A DNA stretch of 29,980 nt, from contig CAKTOK010000017.1 in the NCBI GenBank assembly GCA_934589835.1, forward strand, positions 1 to 29,980, read 5' to 3'. Each line of letters starts with the position of its first letter. Positions within the stretch are counted from its first letter, which is position 1. Shown here piece by piece: positions 14,283 through 22,217 of the stretch. This DNA comes from an uncultured Oscillospiraceae bacterium. GTDB taxonomy: Bacteria > Bacillota > Clostridia > Oscillospirales > Oscillospiraceae. Below the pieces are notes generated by a model. The model had not been told where the DNA came from. It made no database searches and was given only the letters and a program-made list of their open reading frames with translations. Both the position numbers and the translations under genes were made by a program.

Positions 14283-15581
14283 ATGAAGAAAACCCTGAGA
14301 ATTTTGAGCCTTGTGCTTGCCGCACTGCTCATGCTCACCGCCTGCGGGAAGGTGGAGACGCCGCCCGCCGACGAAGGCGGCGCGGATGCCGTTGAGTATG
14401 GCACGATCCCCCAGGTTTCCCTCAAGTTCGCCACAGAGCCGTATCCTGACCACACCATCCCCTATATCGCGGTGGATCAGGGCTGGTTTGAGGAGGTAGG
14501 CATCACCCTCAGCCAGGTCGACAGTGTTGATGCAGACAAGCTCCCCTCCGTCATGGTAGCCGGCAGCTATGATTTCGCGTCCGGCGCACCCTCTCTGTTT
14601 ATCCCCTCCATGAGACAGGCGGGCTTTACGACGTTCTGCTTCTCCAATCTCTTCCTGGGCTATTCCATCATGGCGCCTGCCGGCACAAAGACCTACAGTG
14701 ACTTTGTTGCCGAGGGTCAGGAGCCTGCCGAGGCCATCGTCTCCGTCATGGCGCAGATGAAGGGCCAGACCTTTACCTATCCCTCCGAGTCCGCGATCAA
14801 GCCCTTTATCGACCTGTGTCTGGAGAAGGGCGGCCTGACGATGGACGATTTCAAGAGCGAGGTTCTGGATGACTCCAACGGCGTTGCCCTCATGCTGGCA
14901 GGCCGCGCACAGTTTAAGGTCGGCGGCGTGCCCGCTACGGCGACCCTGACCTCCAACGGCTTTATCCCCATCCTGTCCTCCGCGGATATTGCTTCCGCCG
15001 CCGCCCCCTCTGTGGACTCCGTCGAGATCCGCAGCATCCTTCACAACGGCTGGACCACGACCAAGGAGTTTGCTGCCAACAACCACGACACCATTCTCCG
15101 TCTGGCCTCCGTCTGCTTCAGAATGAACCAGTATGTCCACGATAACCCCGCCGAGGCCGCGGCGATCCACGTGAATTACGTGAACTCCATCGCCGGCACC
15201 AACTTCACAACGGAGGAGGTCGAGGGCCTGTATGCATCCGTGCTGCCGCTGTATACCTTCGATATGCAGAAGGACTGGATGGAAAACACCTCCGACCCCC
15301 TGTACTGGGAGTATGAGATCGGCTCTACCATCAAGATGTATGAGGAGCAGGGGATGTTCAACGCCGGCGAGTTTACGCCTGCCGATATCGTCAGCGCCAA
15401 TACGGTGTATGAGGAGCTGAAGGAGCTGCGCGCTCAGGCGGATGCGAACCTTGCCAAGCTGGCTGATGCGGAGGGCCAGGCGGCCGAGCTCAAGACGAAG
15501 GCGGAGTACCAGTATTCCATCTTCAACTACCTTGATGCCGCCAACTTCTCCGCGCAGGCGCTGGAGCTGATGGGCGCGTAA
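14283..15581 (+). CDS. ABC transporter substrate-binding lipoprotein, NMT1/SsuA-like
   Basis: A 432-residue lipoprotein: lysine-rich signal, hydrophobic core, lipobox LTAC with lipidated C21. The mature part has the NMT1/SsuA pattern (LKFATEPYPDHTIPYIAVDQGWFEEVGI, given as a family signature: x-P-Y-I-A-x-x-x-G-W-F), seen in binding proteins for alkanesulfonates, nitrate, thiamin-pyrimidine and similar solutes. It is longer than usual (about 310-350 aa). The last 55 residues are Ala/Glu/Lys-rich and helical (EELKELRAQADANLAKLADA), likely a coiled-coil appendix. AAGGAG precedes the ATG. A stable hairpin follows at 15611, which may raise the dose of this subunit over the permeases. Confidence 0.9.
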   Translation: MKKTLRILSLVLAALLMLTACGKVETPPADEGGADAVEYGTIPQVSLKFATEPYPDHTIPYIAVDQGWFEEVGITLSQVDSVDADKLPSVMVAGSYDFASGAPSLFIPSMRQAGFTTFCFSNLFLGYSIMAPAGTKTYSDFVAEGQEPAEAIVSVMAQMKGQTFTYPSESAIKPFIDLCLEKGGLTMDDFKSEVLDDSNGVALMLAGRAQFKVGGVPATATLTSNGFIPILSSADIASAAAPSVDSVEIRSILHNGWTTTKEFAANNHDTILRLASVCFRMNQYVHDNPAEAAAIHVNYVNSIAGTNFTTEEVEGLYASVLPLYTFDMQKDWMENTSDPLYWEYEIGSTIKMYEEQGMFNAGEFTPADIVSANTVYEELKELRAQADANLAKLADAEGQAAELKTKAEYQYSIFNYLDAANFSAQALELMGA

Positions 15582-15610
15582 GCGTACCCGCGGCGCAATG
15601 TTTGACCGAC

Positions 15611-15640
15611 AGCCGGCGGCGCGGTGCCGCGCCGCCGGCT
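15611..15640 (+). terminator. Intercistronic hairpin after the binding-protein gene (partial terminator or RNA stabiliser)
   Basis: AGCCGGCGGCGC (15611-15622) pairs perfectly with 15629-15640 around a 6-nt loop, followed by only TCCTT. It lies in the 82-nt gap before permease 2. Binding-protein genes are often followed by such hairpins, giving more binding protein than channel. Confidence 0.6.
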
Positions 15641-15663
15641 TCCTTACGCATGGGAGTTGACTT

Positions 15664-16464
15664 ATGTACGAAAAAACAAGCAAAAAGAAGAGAACGTGGC
15701 TCGCCTCCCTTGGCTTTCTCATCCTGCTGTGCATTTGGGTGGCGGCGAGCCTTATCGTAGGGGAGACCAGAATGCCCCTGCCCACCACGGTGGCCTATCG
15801 CTTTGTCACAAGCGCGTTTTCCAATCCGCAGATACAGTTTCAGGGCGCGGGCTCGCACGGCTTCATGCCCCATGTGCTGGCGTCCCTGCTGCGGTATCTG
15901 ATCGGTGTGCTTTCCGGAACGGCGCTGTCCTTCCTGTGCCTGTTTCTCATCGCGCGGTATAAGCTGTTCAGCGATCTGTTTATCCCGCTGGTGGATGTTC
16001 TCCGCGCCATTCCGCCGCTGGCCCTTGCGCCTTTTTTCCTGCTGTGGTTCGGCACGAGTCAGGGCGGCATCATCGCCATCATCGTTTTTTATTCGTTTAC
16101 CATGATATTTGTAGCCGGTGCGGAGGCGCTGGAGCGGATCGATCCGGTGCTCGCCAACTTTACCCGCACCATGGGCGCCGGCGAGACGGTGATCGCCCGC
16201 CGCGTCATCCTTCCCAGCTTGCTTCCCGCCATGGCCGGACCGATCCGCGTGGCATACAGATGGAGCTGGGGCCTTGTGATCGTGGCGGAGCTTCTGGGCG
16301 CGCACAGCGGCATCGGCCGCATTCTGAACGCCTTTATCGCGCTGCTCGCCACAGATCTGGTGGTCGTCGGTATCCTGTGGGTGCTGCTGCTGGCGCTGGG
16401 CATGGAGTGGGTGGTCGATCGCTGCCTTCACTCGCTGCTGAGATGGCATTCAGGGGAGGAATGA
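15664..16464 (+). CDS. ABC transporter permease 2 (SsuC/TauC-like)
   Basis: A 266-residue integral membrane permease of the BPD family. It has a basic N-terminus (YEKTSKKKR), then a helix LASLGFLILLCIWVAAS and about five more. Family marks include VDVLRAIPPLALAPFFLLWFG and the EAA loop RTMGAGETVIARRVILPSLLPA. It is separated from the first permease by the binding-protein gene. The ATG follows GGGAG with 7-nt spacing. NitT/TauT importers usually have one homodimeric permease, so two in one operon suggest a heterodimer, as in some pyrimidine-precursor and riboflavin-type uptake systems (inference). Confidence 0.9.
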   Translation: MYEKTSKKKRTWLASLGFLILLCIWVAASLIVGETRMPLPTTVAYRFVTSAFSNPQIQFQGAGSHGFMPHVLASLLRYLIGVLSGTALSFLCLFLIARYKLFSDLFIPLVDVLRAIPPLALAPFFLLWFGTSQGGIIAIIVFYSFTMIFVAGAEALERIDPVLANFTRTMGAGETVIARRVILPSLLPAMAGPIRVAYRWSWGLVIVAELLGAHSGIGRILNAFIALLATDLVVVGILWVLLLALGMEWVVDRCLHSLLRWHSGEE

Positions 16465-16465
16465 T

Positions 16466-17401
16466 ATGAAAGAATATTCTGTGATCTCTCTCGGCGAGGC
16501 GCTGGTGGACTTTGTCCCCGTTGACGGTACGCTTCCCGGCAGATTCAACGCGCTTCCCGGCGGCGCGCCCACCAATGTGGCGTGCGGCCTTGGCCGGTTG
16601 GGCCTTTCGGTGGCGCTGATCGCACGGATAGGCAGCGACCCGCTGGGCCGGTGCCTGCTTCAGACGCTGGAGCAGTATGCGGTGGATGACGCTTATGTCC
16701 AGATCGACCCGCAGCGGTTCACCACCGTCACCATCGTCATGCCAAAATCCGAGGATATGCTCCGCTATGCGATCTATCGCAGCGGCAGCGCAGACGGCGC
16801 CCTCAGCTTTCAGGAGATCCCGGCGGAGCTGTTCTCCCATGCACGGGTGCTGCATTACGGCAGCCTGTGTATGGCCAGCGAAAGCTCGCGCCAGACAACG
16901 CTGCTGGCGATACAGGCAGCGAAGGACCACGGCATGATGACCTCCGTCGATGTCAACCTGCGTCCCAATTCCTGGAAAAGCGGCGCACAGATGGCGCAGG
17001 AGGCCCGACGCCTCGTGGAGCTGAGCGACATCGTCAAGCTGACGCTGGATGAGGCGCGGCTTCTGGCACTGGATATGGCAGCGCTTACAAGGGCGGGCAA
17101 GATCGTCATCGTGACGGACGGCGCAAACGGCGCCTCCATCCACGCGGACGGCATATCCGTGAGCCGCCCCGCCATGGACGTGGACGTGCTGGACGTTACA
17201 GGCGGCGGCGATGCGTTTATGTCGGCGTTTCTGTACTTTTACACCACACACTGCGGCGCAATGCCGTTGCGGGAGCTCCTCGGTGAAGCGCTGAGCTTCT
17301 GCGTCGCGTCAAGCTCCGTGGCGATACAGCGCTATGGCGGGATCTCAAGCCTGCCCACATTAGAAGAGATACATGAGCTGGAGGCGAAAAACACACAATG
17401 A
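16466..17401 (+). CDS. PfkB-family carbohydrate kinase (fructokinase-like)
   Basis: A 311-residue ribokinase-fold kinase that phosphorylates a sugar or sugar derivative with ATP. The N-terminal signature reads SLGEALVDFVP and the PfkB motif 1 region is GGAPTNVACGLGRLG. PfkB motif 2 is DVTGGGDAF with catalytic base D249; most fructokinases have TGAGDAF, so one Ala is replaced by Gly in the anion-hole loop. The body (VDVNLRPNSW; VKLTLDEARLL) is that of bacterial fructokinases/2-keto-3-deoxygluconate kinases. AGGGGAGGA precedes the start, and it is 1 nt after the permease stop. It overlaps nagB-like ATG by 4 nt. In context, it may act on a sugar released by the amidohydrolases. Confidence 0.9.
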   Translation: MKEYSVISLGEALVDFVPVDGTLPGRFNALPGGAPTNVACGLGRLGLSVALIARIGSDPLGRCLLQTLEQYAVDDAYVQIDPQRFTTVTIVMPKSEDMLRYAIYRSGSADGALSFQEIPAELFSHARVLHYGSLCMASESSRQTTLLAIQAAKDHGMMTSVDVNLRPNSWKSGAQMAQEARRLVELSDIVKLTLDEARLLALDMAALTRAGKIVIVTDGANGASIHADGISVSRPAMDVDVLDVTGGGDAFMSAFLYFYTTHCGAMPLRELLGEALSFCVASSSVAIQRYGGISSLPTLEEIHELEAKNTQ

Positions 17402-18153
17402 AGCTTATTTATGCAAAAGACTACCAGCAGATGAGCGCGGCGGCCGCGCGGCTGTTGGCCGCGCAGATCCTTGAGAAGCCCGACGCTGTGCTGGGCCTTG
17501 CCACAGGCGGTACGCCTGTCGGCACCTATCGGGAGCTTGTGCGCCTCTGCGGCGAGGGGCTGGTCTCCTTCCGCGGCGTCCACACGGTGAATCTGGACGA
17601 GTACTGCGGGCTTTCCGGCGAGCATCCCCAGAGCTTCCGCTATTTTATGAACGAGAATCTGTTTTCGAAGGTGGATGTCCTTCCGGAAAACACCAATATC
17701 CCCGACGGTATGGCGAAGGACGGCGCCGCCGAGTGCCGCCGCTATGAGGAACTGATCAGCCGCCTTGGATCGGTGGATCTTCAGGTGCTGGGCATCGGCA
17801 ACAACGGCCATATCGGATTCAACGAGCCGGATCAGGTGTTCTCGAAGGGCGTGGTGTACACATCGCTGACGAACGAAACCGTTCGTGCGAACGCCCGCTT
17901 TTTCGACCGCGTGGAGGATGTGCCCACCAGCGCCTATACCATGGGCATCGACGTCATCATGCGCGCACGCCGGCTTCTGCTGCTGGCAAACGGACAGGGA
18001 AAGGCGGAGATCATGTACAAAGCGCTCTGCGGTCCCATCACGCCGGCTGTTCCGGCCAGTGCCCTGCAGCTGCACAGAGATCTGACGGTGATCGTGGACG
18101 AGGCTGCCGGTGAAGTCCTGAAGGGTCACGGCTGTGAGGGGGAGGTACTGTAA
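17398..18153 (+). CDS. nagB: Glucosamine-6-phosphate deaminase-like protein
   Basis: A 251-residue NagB-family enzyme, which converts glucosamine 6-phosphate to fructose 6-phosphate and ammonia. The phosphate loop is GLATGGTP (about 33-40), the general base Asp lies in NLDEYCGL (D67), and the ring-opening His is in GIGNNGHIGFNEP (H138, with E143). The C-terminal lysine region (MGIDVIMRAR, GKAEI) is also conserved. Length and motifs match short Firmicute NagBs without the allosteric tail of the E. coli enzyme. No nagA deacetylase is adjacent; instead there is a PfkB kinase before it and an amidohydrolase after it, so a related amino-sugar phosphate is possible as the true substrate. Start and stop overlap neighbours (ATGA; TAATG). 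Confidence 0.87.
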   Translation: MKLIYAKDYQQMSAAAARLLAAQILEKPDAVLGLATGGTPVGTYRELVRLCGEGLVSFRGVHTVNLDEYCGLSGEHPQSFRYFMNENLFSKVDVLPENTNIPDGMAKDGAAECRRYEELISRLGSVDLQVLGIGNNGHIGFNEPDQVFSKGVVYTSLTNETVRANARFFDRVEDVPTSAYTMGIDVIMRARRLLLLANGQGKAEIMYKALCGPITPAVPASALQLHRDLTVIVDEAAGEVLKGHGCEGEVL

Positions 18154-18941
18154 TGGTCATTGATACGCACGCACACGTTTTTTTCTTGGATTCCTTCATT
18201 GATTATGACAACAAGCCGCTGTTCCAGTATATGGACGAGCAAAAGGTGGACATCTGCTCCTGCATCGCGGCTGCCAATAAGGAGAATGACGGCGTCATCG
18301 AAAATGTCCGGAAATATCCGGATAAGCTCTTCGGGATCGGGTATGTCAACGTGCACGATATGGACCGCTCGCTGGCAAATCTGCGCCGCTATGCCGCCGA
18401 GGGCATTTTTCGGGGCATCAAAATGCACCCCTATGTAGAGGATTACGTCATTGACGATCCCGCGCTGGATCCCCTGTATGAGACGTGTCTGGATCTGGAT
18501 ATCCCGCTGCTGTTTCATACCGGCATCGTGACGTTCAGCACATGGCCCTCCGATGAGCCGGGCAAGGTCAAGCCCACAAAGTATAACTGCATCGGCTTTC
18601 CCAATCAGTTTGCGACGGTGCTGGAGAAGTACCCTAAGCTCAAGATCGTCTTTGCCCACTGCGGCGGAAACTTTTACCGCGAGCTGCTGTGCCTGACGGA
18701 GCGTTTTGAGAATGCATATCTGGATACCGCCTGGCTGCGCCACTATGCAGAGCGGGCGTTTCCCACGGTGGATATTCACGACTGGATCGAGCACGCGGTA
18801 AAAATCGCCGGCTCCGAGAAGATCCTCTTTGCCGGCGAGGGCACGCTGCCCGGCGACATCCGCCAGTGCCGTCTCACCGATGAGCAAAAGGAGAATATTC
18901 TCTGGAAAAATGCGGCAAAGCTCTATAAGCTGAAGGTGTGA
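18153..18941 (+). CDS. Amidohydrolase-2 family protein (third copy, divergent)
   Basis: A 262-residue TIM-barrel hydrolase, only distantly related to the two paralogues upstream. It retains HxH (DTHAHVF; H6, H8), GIKMHP (K90, H92), H122 in FHTG and H169 in AHCGG. At the place of the last ligand Asp (normally SDxP or GTDG) it reads FAGEGT, so Glu229 appears to replace Asp. That is conservative but uncommon. The tail NILWKNAAKLYKL is the usual end of the family (xxILxxNAxRLxxL). The ATG overlaps the nagB-like stop by one base, so the genes are translationally coupled. Probable role: hydrolysis of a carboxylate, amide or lactone in the same pathway. Confidence 0.85.
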   Translation: MVIDTHAHVFFLDSFIDYDNKPLFQYMDEQKVDICSCIAAANKENDGVIENVRKYPDKLFGIGYVNVHDMDRSLANLRRYAAEGIFRGIKMHPYVEDYVIDDPALDPLYETCLDLDIPLLFHTGIVTFSTWPSDEPGKVKPTKYNCIGFPNQFATVLEKYPKLKIVFAHCGGNFYRELLCLTERFENAYLDTAWLRHYAERAFPTVDIHDWIEHAVKIAGSEKILFAGEGTLPGDIRQCRLTDEQKENILWKNAAKLYKLKV

Positions 18942-18951
18942 GGTGCAGACG

Positions 18952-19359
18952 ATGGATATCAGGATCAAAGGCCTTGCCCATGTGGGCATCCCCACGTCCG
19001 ATTTGGAGGCCAGCCGGAAATTCTACGAGTCCCTGGGCTTCCGCACGCTGGTATACGCGCCGGAGCTGGAGGGGAACAACTTCCTCTTTATGGAGTGCAA
19101 CGGCGTGATCATCGGCCTTCCGCAGTCTCTTGACGCCGATACCCGCGCCCTTGCGGGCACGAAGGGCGCCGGCGATATCGACCATTTCGCGCTGTATGTG
19201 GACGACATCGAGGCCACATACGAGGAGCTGAAGCGCCGCGGCTGCCAGTTCGTCACGGATGGCATCGTGTATACAGCGGCCTGGGAGCCTAAATCCTGCC
19301 GCTGCATGATGATCTACGGACCGGACCATGTGAAGATCGAATTTGTGGAGATGAAGTGA
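18952..19359 (+). CDS. VOC-superfamily protein (glyoxalase/methylmalonyl-CoA epimerase-like)
   Basis: A 135-residue protein of the vicinal-oxygen-chelate fold with two beta-alpha-beta-beta-beta modules. Possible metal ligands are the His in LAHVGIP, the Glu in FLFMECNG, the His in DIDHFALYV, and the Glu near the end in VKIEFVE, the same order as in glyoxalase I. It could isomerise, epimerise or cleave a chelating substrate; relatives are also dioxygenases, unlikely in an anaerobe. ATG 18952 is chosen because GAGGTG (18940-18945) is well placed; GTG 18943 would add three residues. It is the last gene of the operon, before the terminator at 19397. Confidence 0.85.
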   Translation: MDIRIKGLAHVGIPTSDLEASRKFYESLGFRTLVYAPELEGNNFLFMECNGVIIGLPQSLDADTRALAGTKGAGDIDHFALYVDDIEATYEELKRRGCQFVTDGIVYTAAWEPKSCRCMMIYGPDHVKIEFVEMK

Positions 19360-19396
19360 CCGCACTGCGAAAATAGGGAGCTGCACTGCAAATACG

Positions 19397-19440
19397 AAAA
19401 AGCCTCGGATGCCTTGCCGTGCAAGGTATCCGAGGCTTTT
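19397..19440. terminator. Intrinsic terminator of the LacI/amidohydrolase/ABC operon
   Basis: A long two-part stem: AAAAGCCTCGGAT pairs with ATCCGAGGCTTTT, with an inner CCTTGC/GCAAGG helix and CGT loop. A- and T-runs flank both ends. It lies 37 nt after the VOC gene and closes the roughly 9.8-kb operon. Confidence 0.88.
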
Positions 19441-19475
19441 CTCGGCAGCCATGAGGCTGATCCGGGGGAAAAGGA

Positions 19476-19504
19476 TTGTCAAGCGGAGAGCCGCTTGCTA
19501 TACT
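19476..19504 (+). promoter_or_regulatory. Promoter of the uridine-kinase-like gene
   Basis: TTGTCA (19476-19481), 17 nt, then TATACT (19499-19504) with an extended TGC before it. The predicted start is about 19511, giving a short leader with AAAGGAG (19532-19538) before ATG 19547. Confidence 0.83.
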
Positions 19505-19546
19505 GAAGAAAAAAGCCGGTTTGCAGCCAACAAAGGAGATGGGGCT

Positions 19547-20116
19547 ATGGCACGCTGCGTGGCAGAGGAACTGGAGGAGCTGATCCGCGGGATCAGCTCA
19601 GGAAGAGAGCGGACGATCGTGGCCATCGATGGGCGGTGCGCCGCGGGAAAGACCACGCTGGCGGCGGAGCTGCGGCGGCGGTTGGACTGCACGGTGTTCC
19701 ACATGGACGACTTTTTCCTGCGGCCCGTGCAGCGGACGGCGGCGCGGCTGTCGACGCCGGGGGGCAATGTGGATTATGAGCGGTTTGCGGAGGAGGTGCT
19801 GCTGCCGCTGCGGCAGGGCGGAGACGTGGTATACAGGCCCTACCGCTGTGCGGCGGGACGTCTGGGCGATGCCGTTACGGTCACGCCGGAGCGCATCGTT
19901 CTCGTGGAGGGCTGCTATGCCTGCCATCCGGCGCTGCGGGACAGCTACGACCTGCGGGTGATGCTGACTGTTGCACCGGAGGAGCAGCTGCGGCGTCTGC
20001 GTCTGCGGGACCCGCAGAAGGCGGAGATGTTCCGGCAGAAATGGATCCCGCTGGAGGAGCTGTACTTCGCGAGCTGCGGCGGCCCGGAGGCGTACGACTG
20101 GATCGGCAGGACCTGA
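19547..20116 (+). CDS. Uridine kinase-like P-loop NTPase
   Basis: A 190-residue cytosolic P-loop kinase of the uridine kinase/phosphoribulokinase-like group. Walker A is GRCAAGKTT (about 29-37). A substrate-site motif FHMDDFFLRP (about 51-60) follows, and the IVLVEGCYACHP strand is the Walker-B-like element with Glu instead of the usual Asp. An LRxRDPQKAEMF segment forms the lid with arginines. It probably phosphorylates a nucleoside or pantothenate/sugar-like alcohol; the natural substrate is uncertain. It has its own promoter and terminator, so it is an independent single-gene unit. AAAGGAG is 8 nt upstream of the ATG. Confidence 0.82.
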   Translation: MARCVAEELEELIRGISSGRERTIVAIDGRCAAGKTTLAAELRRRLDCTVFHMDDFFLRPVQRTAARLSTPGGNVDYERFAEEVLLPLRQGGDVVYRPYRCAAGRLGDAVTVTPERIVLVEGCYACHPALRDSYDLRVMLTVAPEEQLRRLRLRDPQKAEMFRQKWIPLEELYFASCGGPEAYDWIGRT

Positions 20117-20128
20117 GCACAGCAAAGA

Positions 20129-20158
20129 AAGTGCGCCGGCGGGTCAGCCGGCGCACTT
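20129..20158. terminator. Bidirectional hairpin terminator
   Basis: AAGTGCGCCGGC (ending 20140) pairs with GCCGGCGCACTT (20147-20158) around GGGTCA. It lies between the convergent kinase gene and the sigma-54 regulator gene. T-runs are short, so efficiency is uncertain. Confidence 0.7.
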
Positions 20159-20184
20159 CTGCATAAAAGCGGAAAAGGGTGGGA

Positions 20185-22089
20185 TCACTCTGCGGCGTCT
20201 GCGGGGTTCTGCTTCAGCTTGCGCCATAGGGTGGAGTAGGAGATCCCCAGCATTCTTGCGGCGGCAGCCTTATTGCCGCCGCATTTTTTCAACGCGGTCA
20301 GGATGGCGGTGTGCTCCGCATCCTGCATACGCAGGGAGGAGGGAAGAGCCGGCTGGGCTTCGGCGGGGTCCTCTGCGGGGAGCCGCAGGTTGCAGCGCCG
20401 CATGGTGTCCAGCGTCAGCGTCGTACCGTTTTCCAGAATGGTCATGCGCTCGATGATGTTGCCCAGCTCCCGAACATTGCCGGGGAAGGTGAAGCGCTTC
20501 AGGGTCCGGAGCACATCGTCGGAGATCTTCTGCACATTCTTCTGGTGCTTTTTCGAGAAGGTCCAGACAAGAGCCTGCGCCAGCTGCTCAATGTCGCCCG
20601 GGCGGTCCCGCAGCGGCGGGAGGTCGATCTCCAGCACGGAGAGACGGTAGTAGAGGTCGGCCTTGAATTTGCGCTCCTCGATGAGCTGCAGCAGGTCCCG
20701 ATTGGACGAGCAGATCACGCGCACATCCACCTGAATGAGCTTATCGCCGCCGACCCGCATGAATTCCCCCTCCTGAATGACGCGGAGCAGCTTGGCCTGC
20801 ACGGAGATGGGCAGCTCGCTGATCTCATCGAGAAAGATAGTGCCCTTGTTGGCGATCTCAAACAGGCCCTGCTTGCCCTCTCGCGACGCGCCGGTAAAGG
20901 CGCCCTTCGCGTGGCCGAACAGCTCGCTTTCAATGAGGTTTTCCGGCAGCGTGGCGCAGTTGATGGCCACGAAGGCCTCGTTTTTCCGTTTGCTGGCATT
21001 GTGGATGCTCTGGGCAAAGACCTCCTTGCCCGTACCCGTCTCGCCACAGATCAGAATGGCGCTGTCGTAGGGGGCGTAGGCCTCGGCCTGGGCCTTGACC
21101 TGAAGAATGGTGGGGCTGGCGCCCACGATGTCGCTGAAATGCTTCTTGGCGGTGAAGCCCTTGTCGATGACGGCCTTCCGCACCTGCAGCTCCAGATCGC
21201 GGATCTCGGACATCTGCTTGATGGAGATGACGCTGCCCCGCTGGAGACCGCCCAGCGTGACCGGCAGCTCCCGCAGAATGACAACGGTGCTGTCGGAGGG
21301 GGAGCCGGTCTTCCAGTCCACATTCTCCACATTGAGGATGCCGCACTCCTGCATGGCGTCCTCCAGCACGCGGCCCAGAAGCTCCTCCTCCGGCCGCTGG
21401 AACGTCTGGATAGCGGTGGGGTTGATGTTGAAAATGCGGCGGTTCTGGTCGATGGCGATGATGGCGTCGGAGCTGGCCTGCAGGATGGCGCGGTCCAGCT
21501 CGTTCCGCTGCTCGCGCTGCAAGATCGTGTTCAGCAGCGTCTGGGCATTCTGCACCGTGGCCTCGATGATAAGCTCGTCGGCGTCAAATTCCAGACCGTA
21601 TTTTCCGGCCTGCTTTACATAGGCCACCATGGAGTAGCCGCCGATGAACACGTTGTAGCCGGCGTCGATCATATCCTGCGCCTGCTCCTCTACGGTGCGG
21701 CCCAGCTTCAGCTGGTAAAAATCGATGCGCTGGGGGTCCTCGCCGATGAGGGCCAGACTGCGCCGGATGTAATGGTGCAGAGACTGGGTACCCAGATGCA
21801 CGATCCGGCCGGGCAGCTGCAAAGCGGCTCTGGCGGTGGCCAGCGCGTCCAAACCGCTGAAGGGAAGGTCGATGGCGGGGATGGCCAGCTCCTTGCGGAT
21901 GTTCTCCAGCGTCAGACCGTGGCTCACGATAAGCTTGACCCCTCTGGGGATCAGCTCCCGCGCCAGCTCCACGGCCTCCCCCGTGGAACGGAGGTACACC
22001 GGATAGTCCAATCCCATTTTCTCCAATGCGGACTTCACGCTCTCCACGACGGGGATGTTCGGAATGATGAAGGTGATACGGTAATCCAT
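20185..22089 (-). CDS. Sigma-54-dependent transcriptional activator, PrpR-type
   Basis: A 634-residue enhancer-binding protein. Residues 1-190 resemble the PrpR N-terminal sensor domain (propionate-catabolism activator receptor), which has two Rossmann-like lobes for a small acid ligand. A PAS domain follows (about 200-300; DAIIAIDQNRRIFNINP). The AAA+ domain (about 320-555) has Walker A GETGTGKE (349-356), the sigma-54 contact loop GAFTGA (396-401), Walker B TIFLDE (417-422) and the arginine-finger region FPGNVREL. The end is a Fis-type HTH (GGNKAAAARMLGISYSTLWRKL). All signatures needed for activation of a -24/-12 promoter are present, and one lies 130 bp away before the dapA-like gene. AAGGAGG precedes the ATG. 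Confidence 0.95.
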   Translation of the reverse strand: MDYRITFIIPNIPVVESVKSALEKMGLDYPVYLRSTGEAVELARELIPRGVKLIVSHGLTLENIRKELAIPAIDLPFSGLDALATARAALQLPGRIVHLGTQSLHHYIRRSLALIGEDPQRIDFYQLKLGRTVEEQAQDMIDAGYNVFIGGYSMVAYVKQAGKYGLEFDADELIIEATVQNAQTLLNTILQREQRNELDRAILQASSDAIIAIDQNRRIFNINPTAIQTFQRPEEELLGRVLEDAMQECGILNVENVDWKTGSPSDSTVVILRELPVTLGGLQRGSVISIKQMSEIRDLELQVRKAVIDKGFTAKKHFSDIVGASPTILQVKAQAEAYAPYDSAILICGETGTGKEVFAQSIHNASKRKNEAFVAINCATLPENLIESELFGHAKGAFTGASREGKQGLFEIANKGTIFLDEISELPISVQAKLLRVIQEGEFMRVGGDKLIQVDVRVICSSNRDLLQLIEERKFKADLYYRLSVLEIDLPPLRDRPGDIEQLAQALVWTFSKKHQKNVQKISDDVLRTLKRFTFPGNVRELGNIIERMTILENGTTLTLDTMRRCNLRLPAEDPAEAQPALPSSLRMQDAEHTAILTALKKCGGNKAAAARMLGISYSTLWRKLKQNPADAAE

Positions 22090-22116
22090 GGCGTCCTCCT
22101 TGTGTGTCGGATTGTG

Positions 22117-22203
22117 CTATTTCATTCTACAACATGAAAGTGTCAAAATGCAATACTGAAATAGGCGAAGCAAAGAAAAAACGGCGAAAAATACGCTTTT
22201 TCG
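22117..22203. promoter_or_regulatory. Candidate upstream activator sites for the PrpR-type regulator
   Basis: Three inverted repeats lie between the divergent genes: CTATTTCA/TGAAATAG (22117-22124 with 22157-22164), TTTCAT-N8-ATGAAA (22120-22139), and CGAAAAA-N5-TTTTTCG (22185-22203). They fall 15-100 bp upstream of the -24 element, where enhancer-binding proteins normally bind. Which repeat is the true site is unknown. Confidence 0.45.
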
Positions 22204-22217
22204 GGGGATGCCGCCGT

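Noticed and set aside
14229..15788. A 519-codon minus-strand frame opposite the binding-protein gene
   Set aside because: It crosses the intergenic hairpin, has no domain and is antisense to a lipoprotein with a clear signal peptide.
20311..22137. A 608-codon plus-strand frame opposite the sigma-54 regulator
   Set aside because: The minus-strand protein has every motif of an enhancer-binding protein; the plus frame has no recognisable domain and would run through the divergent promoter.
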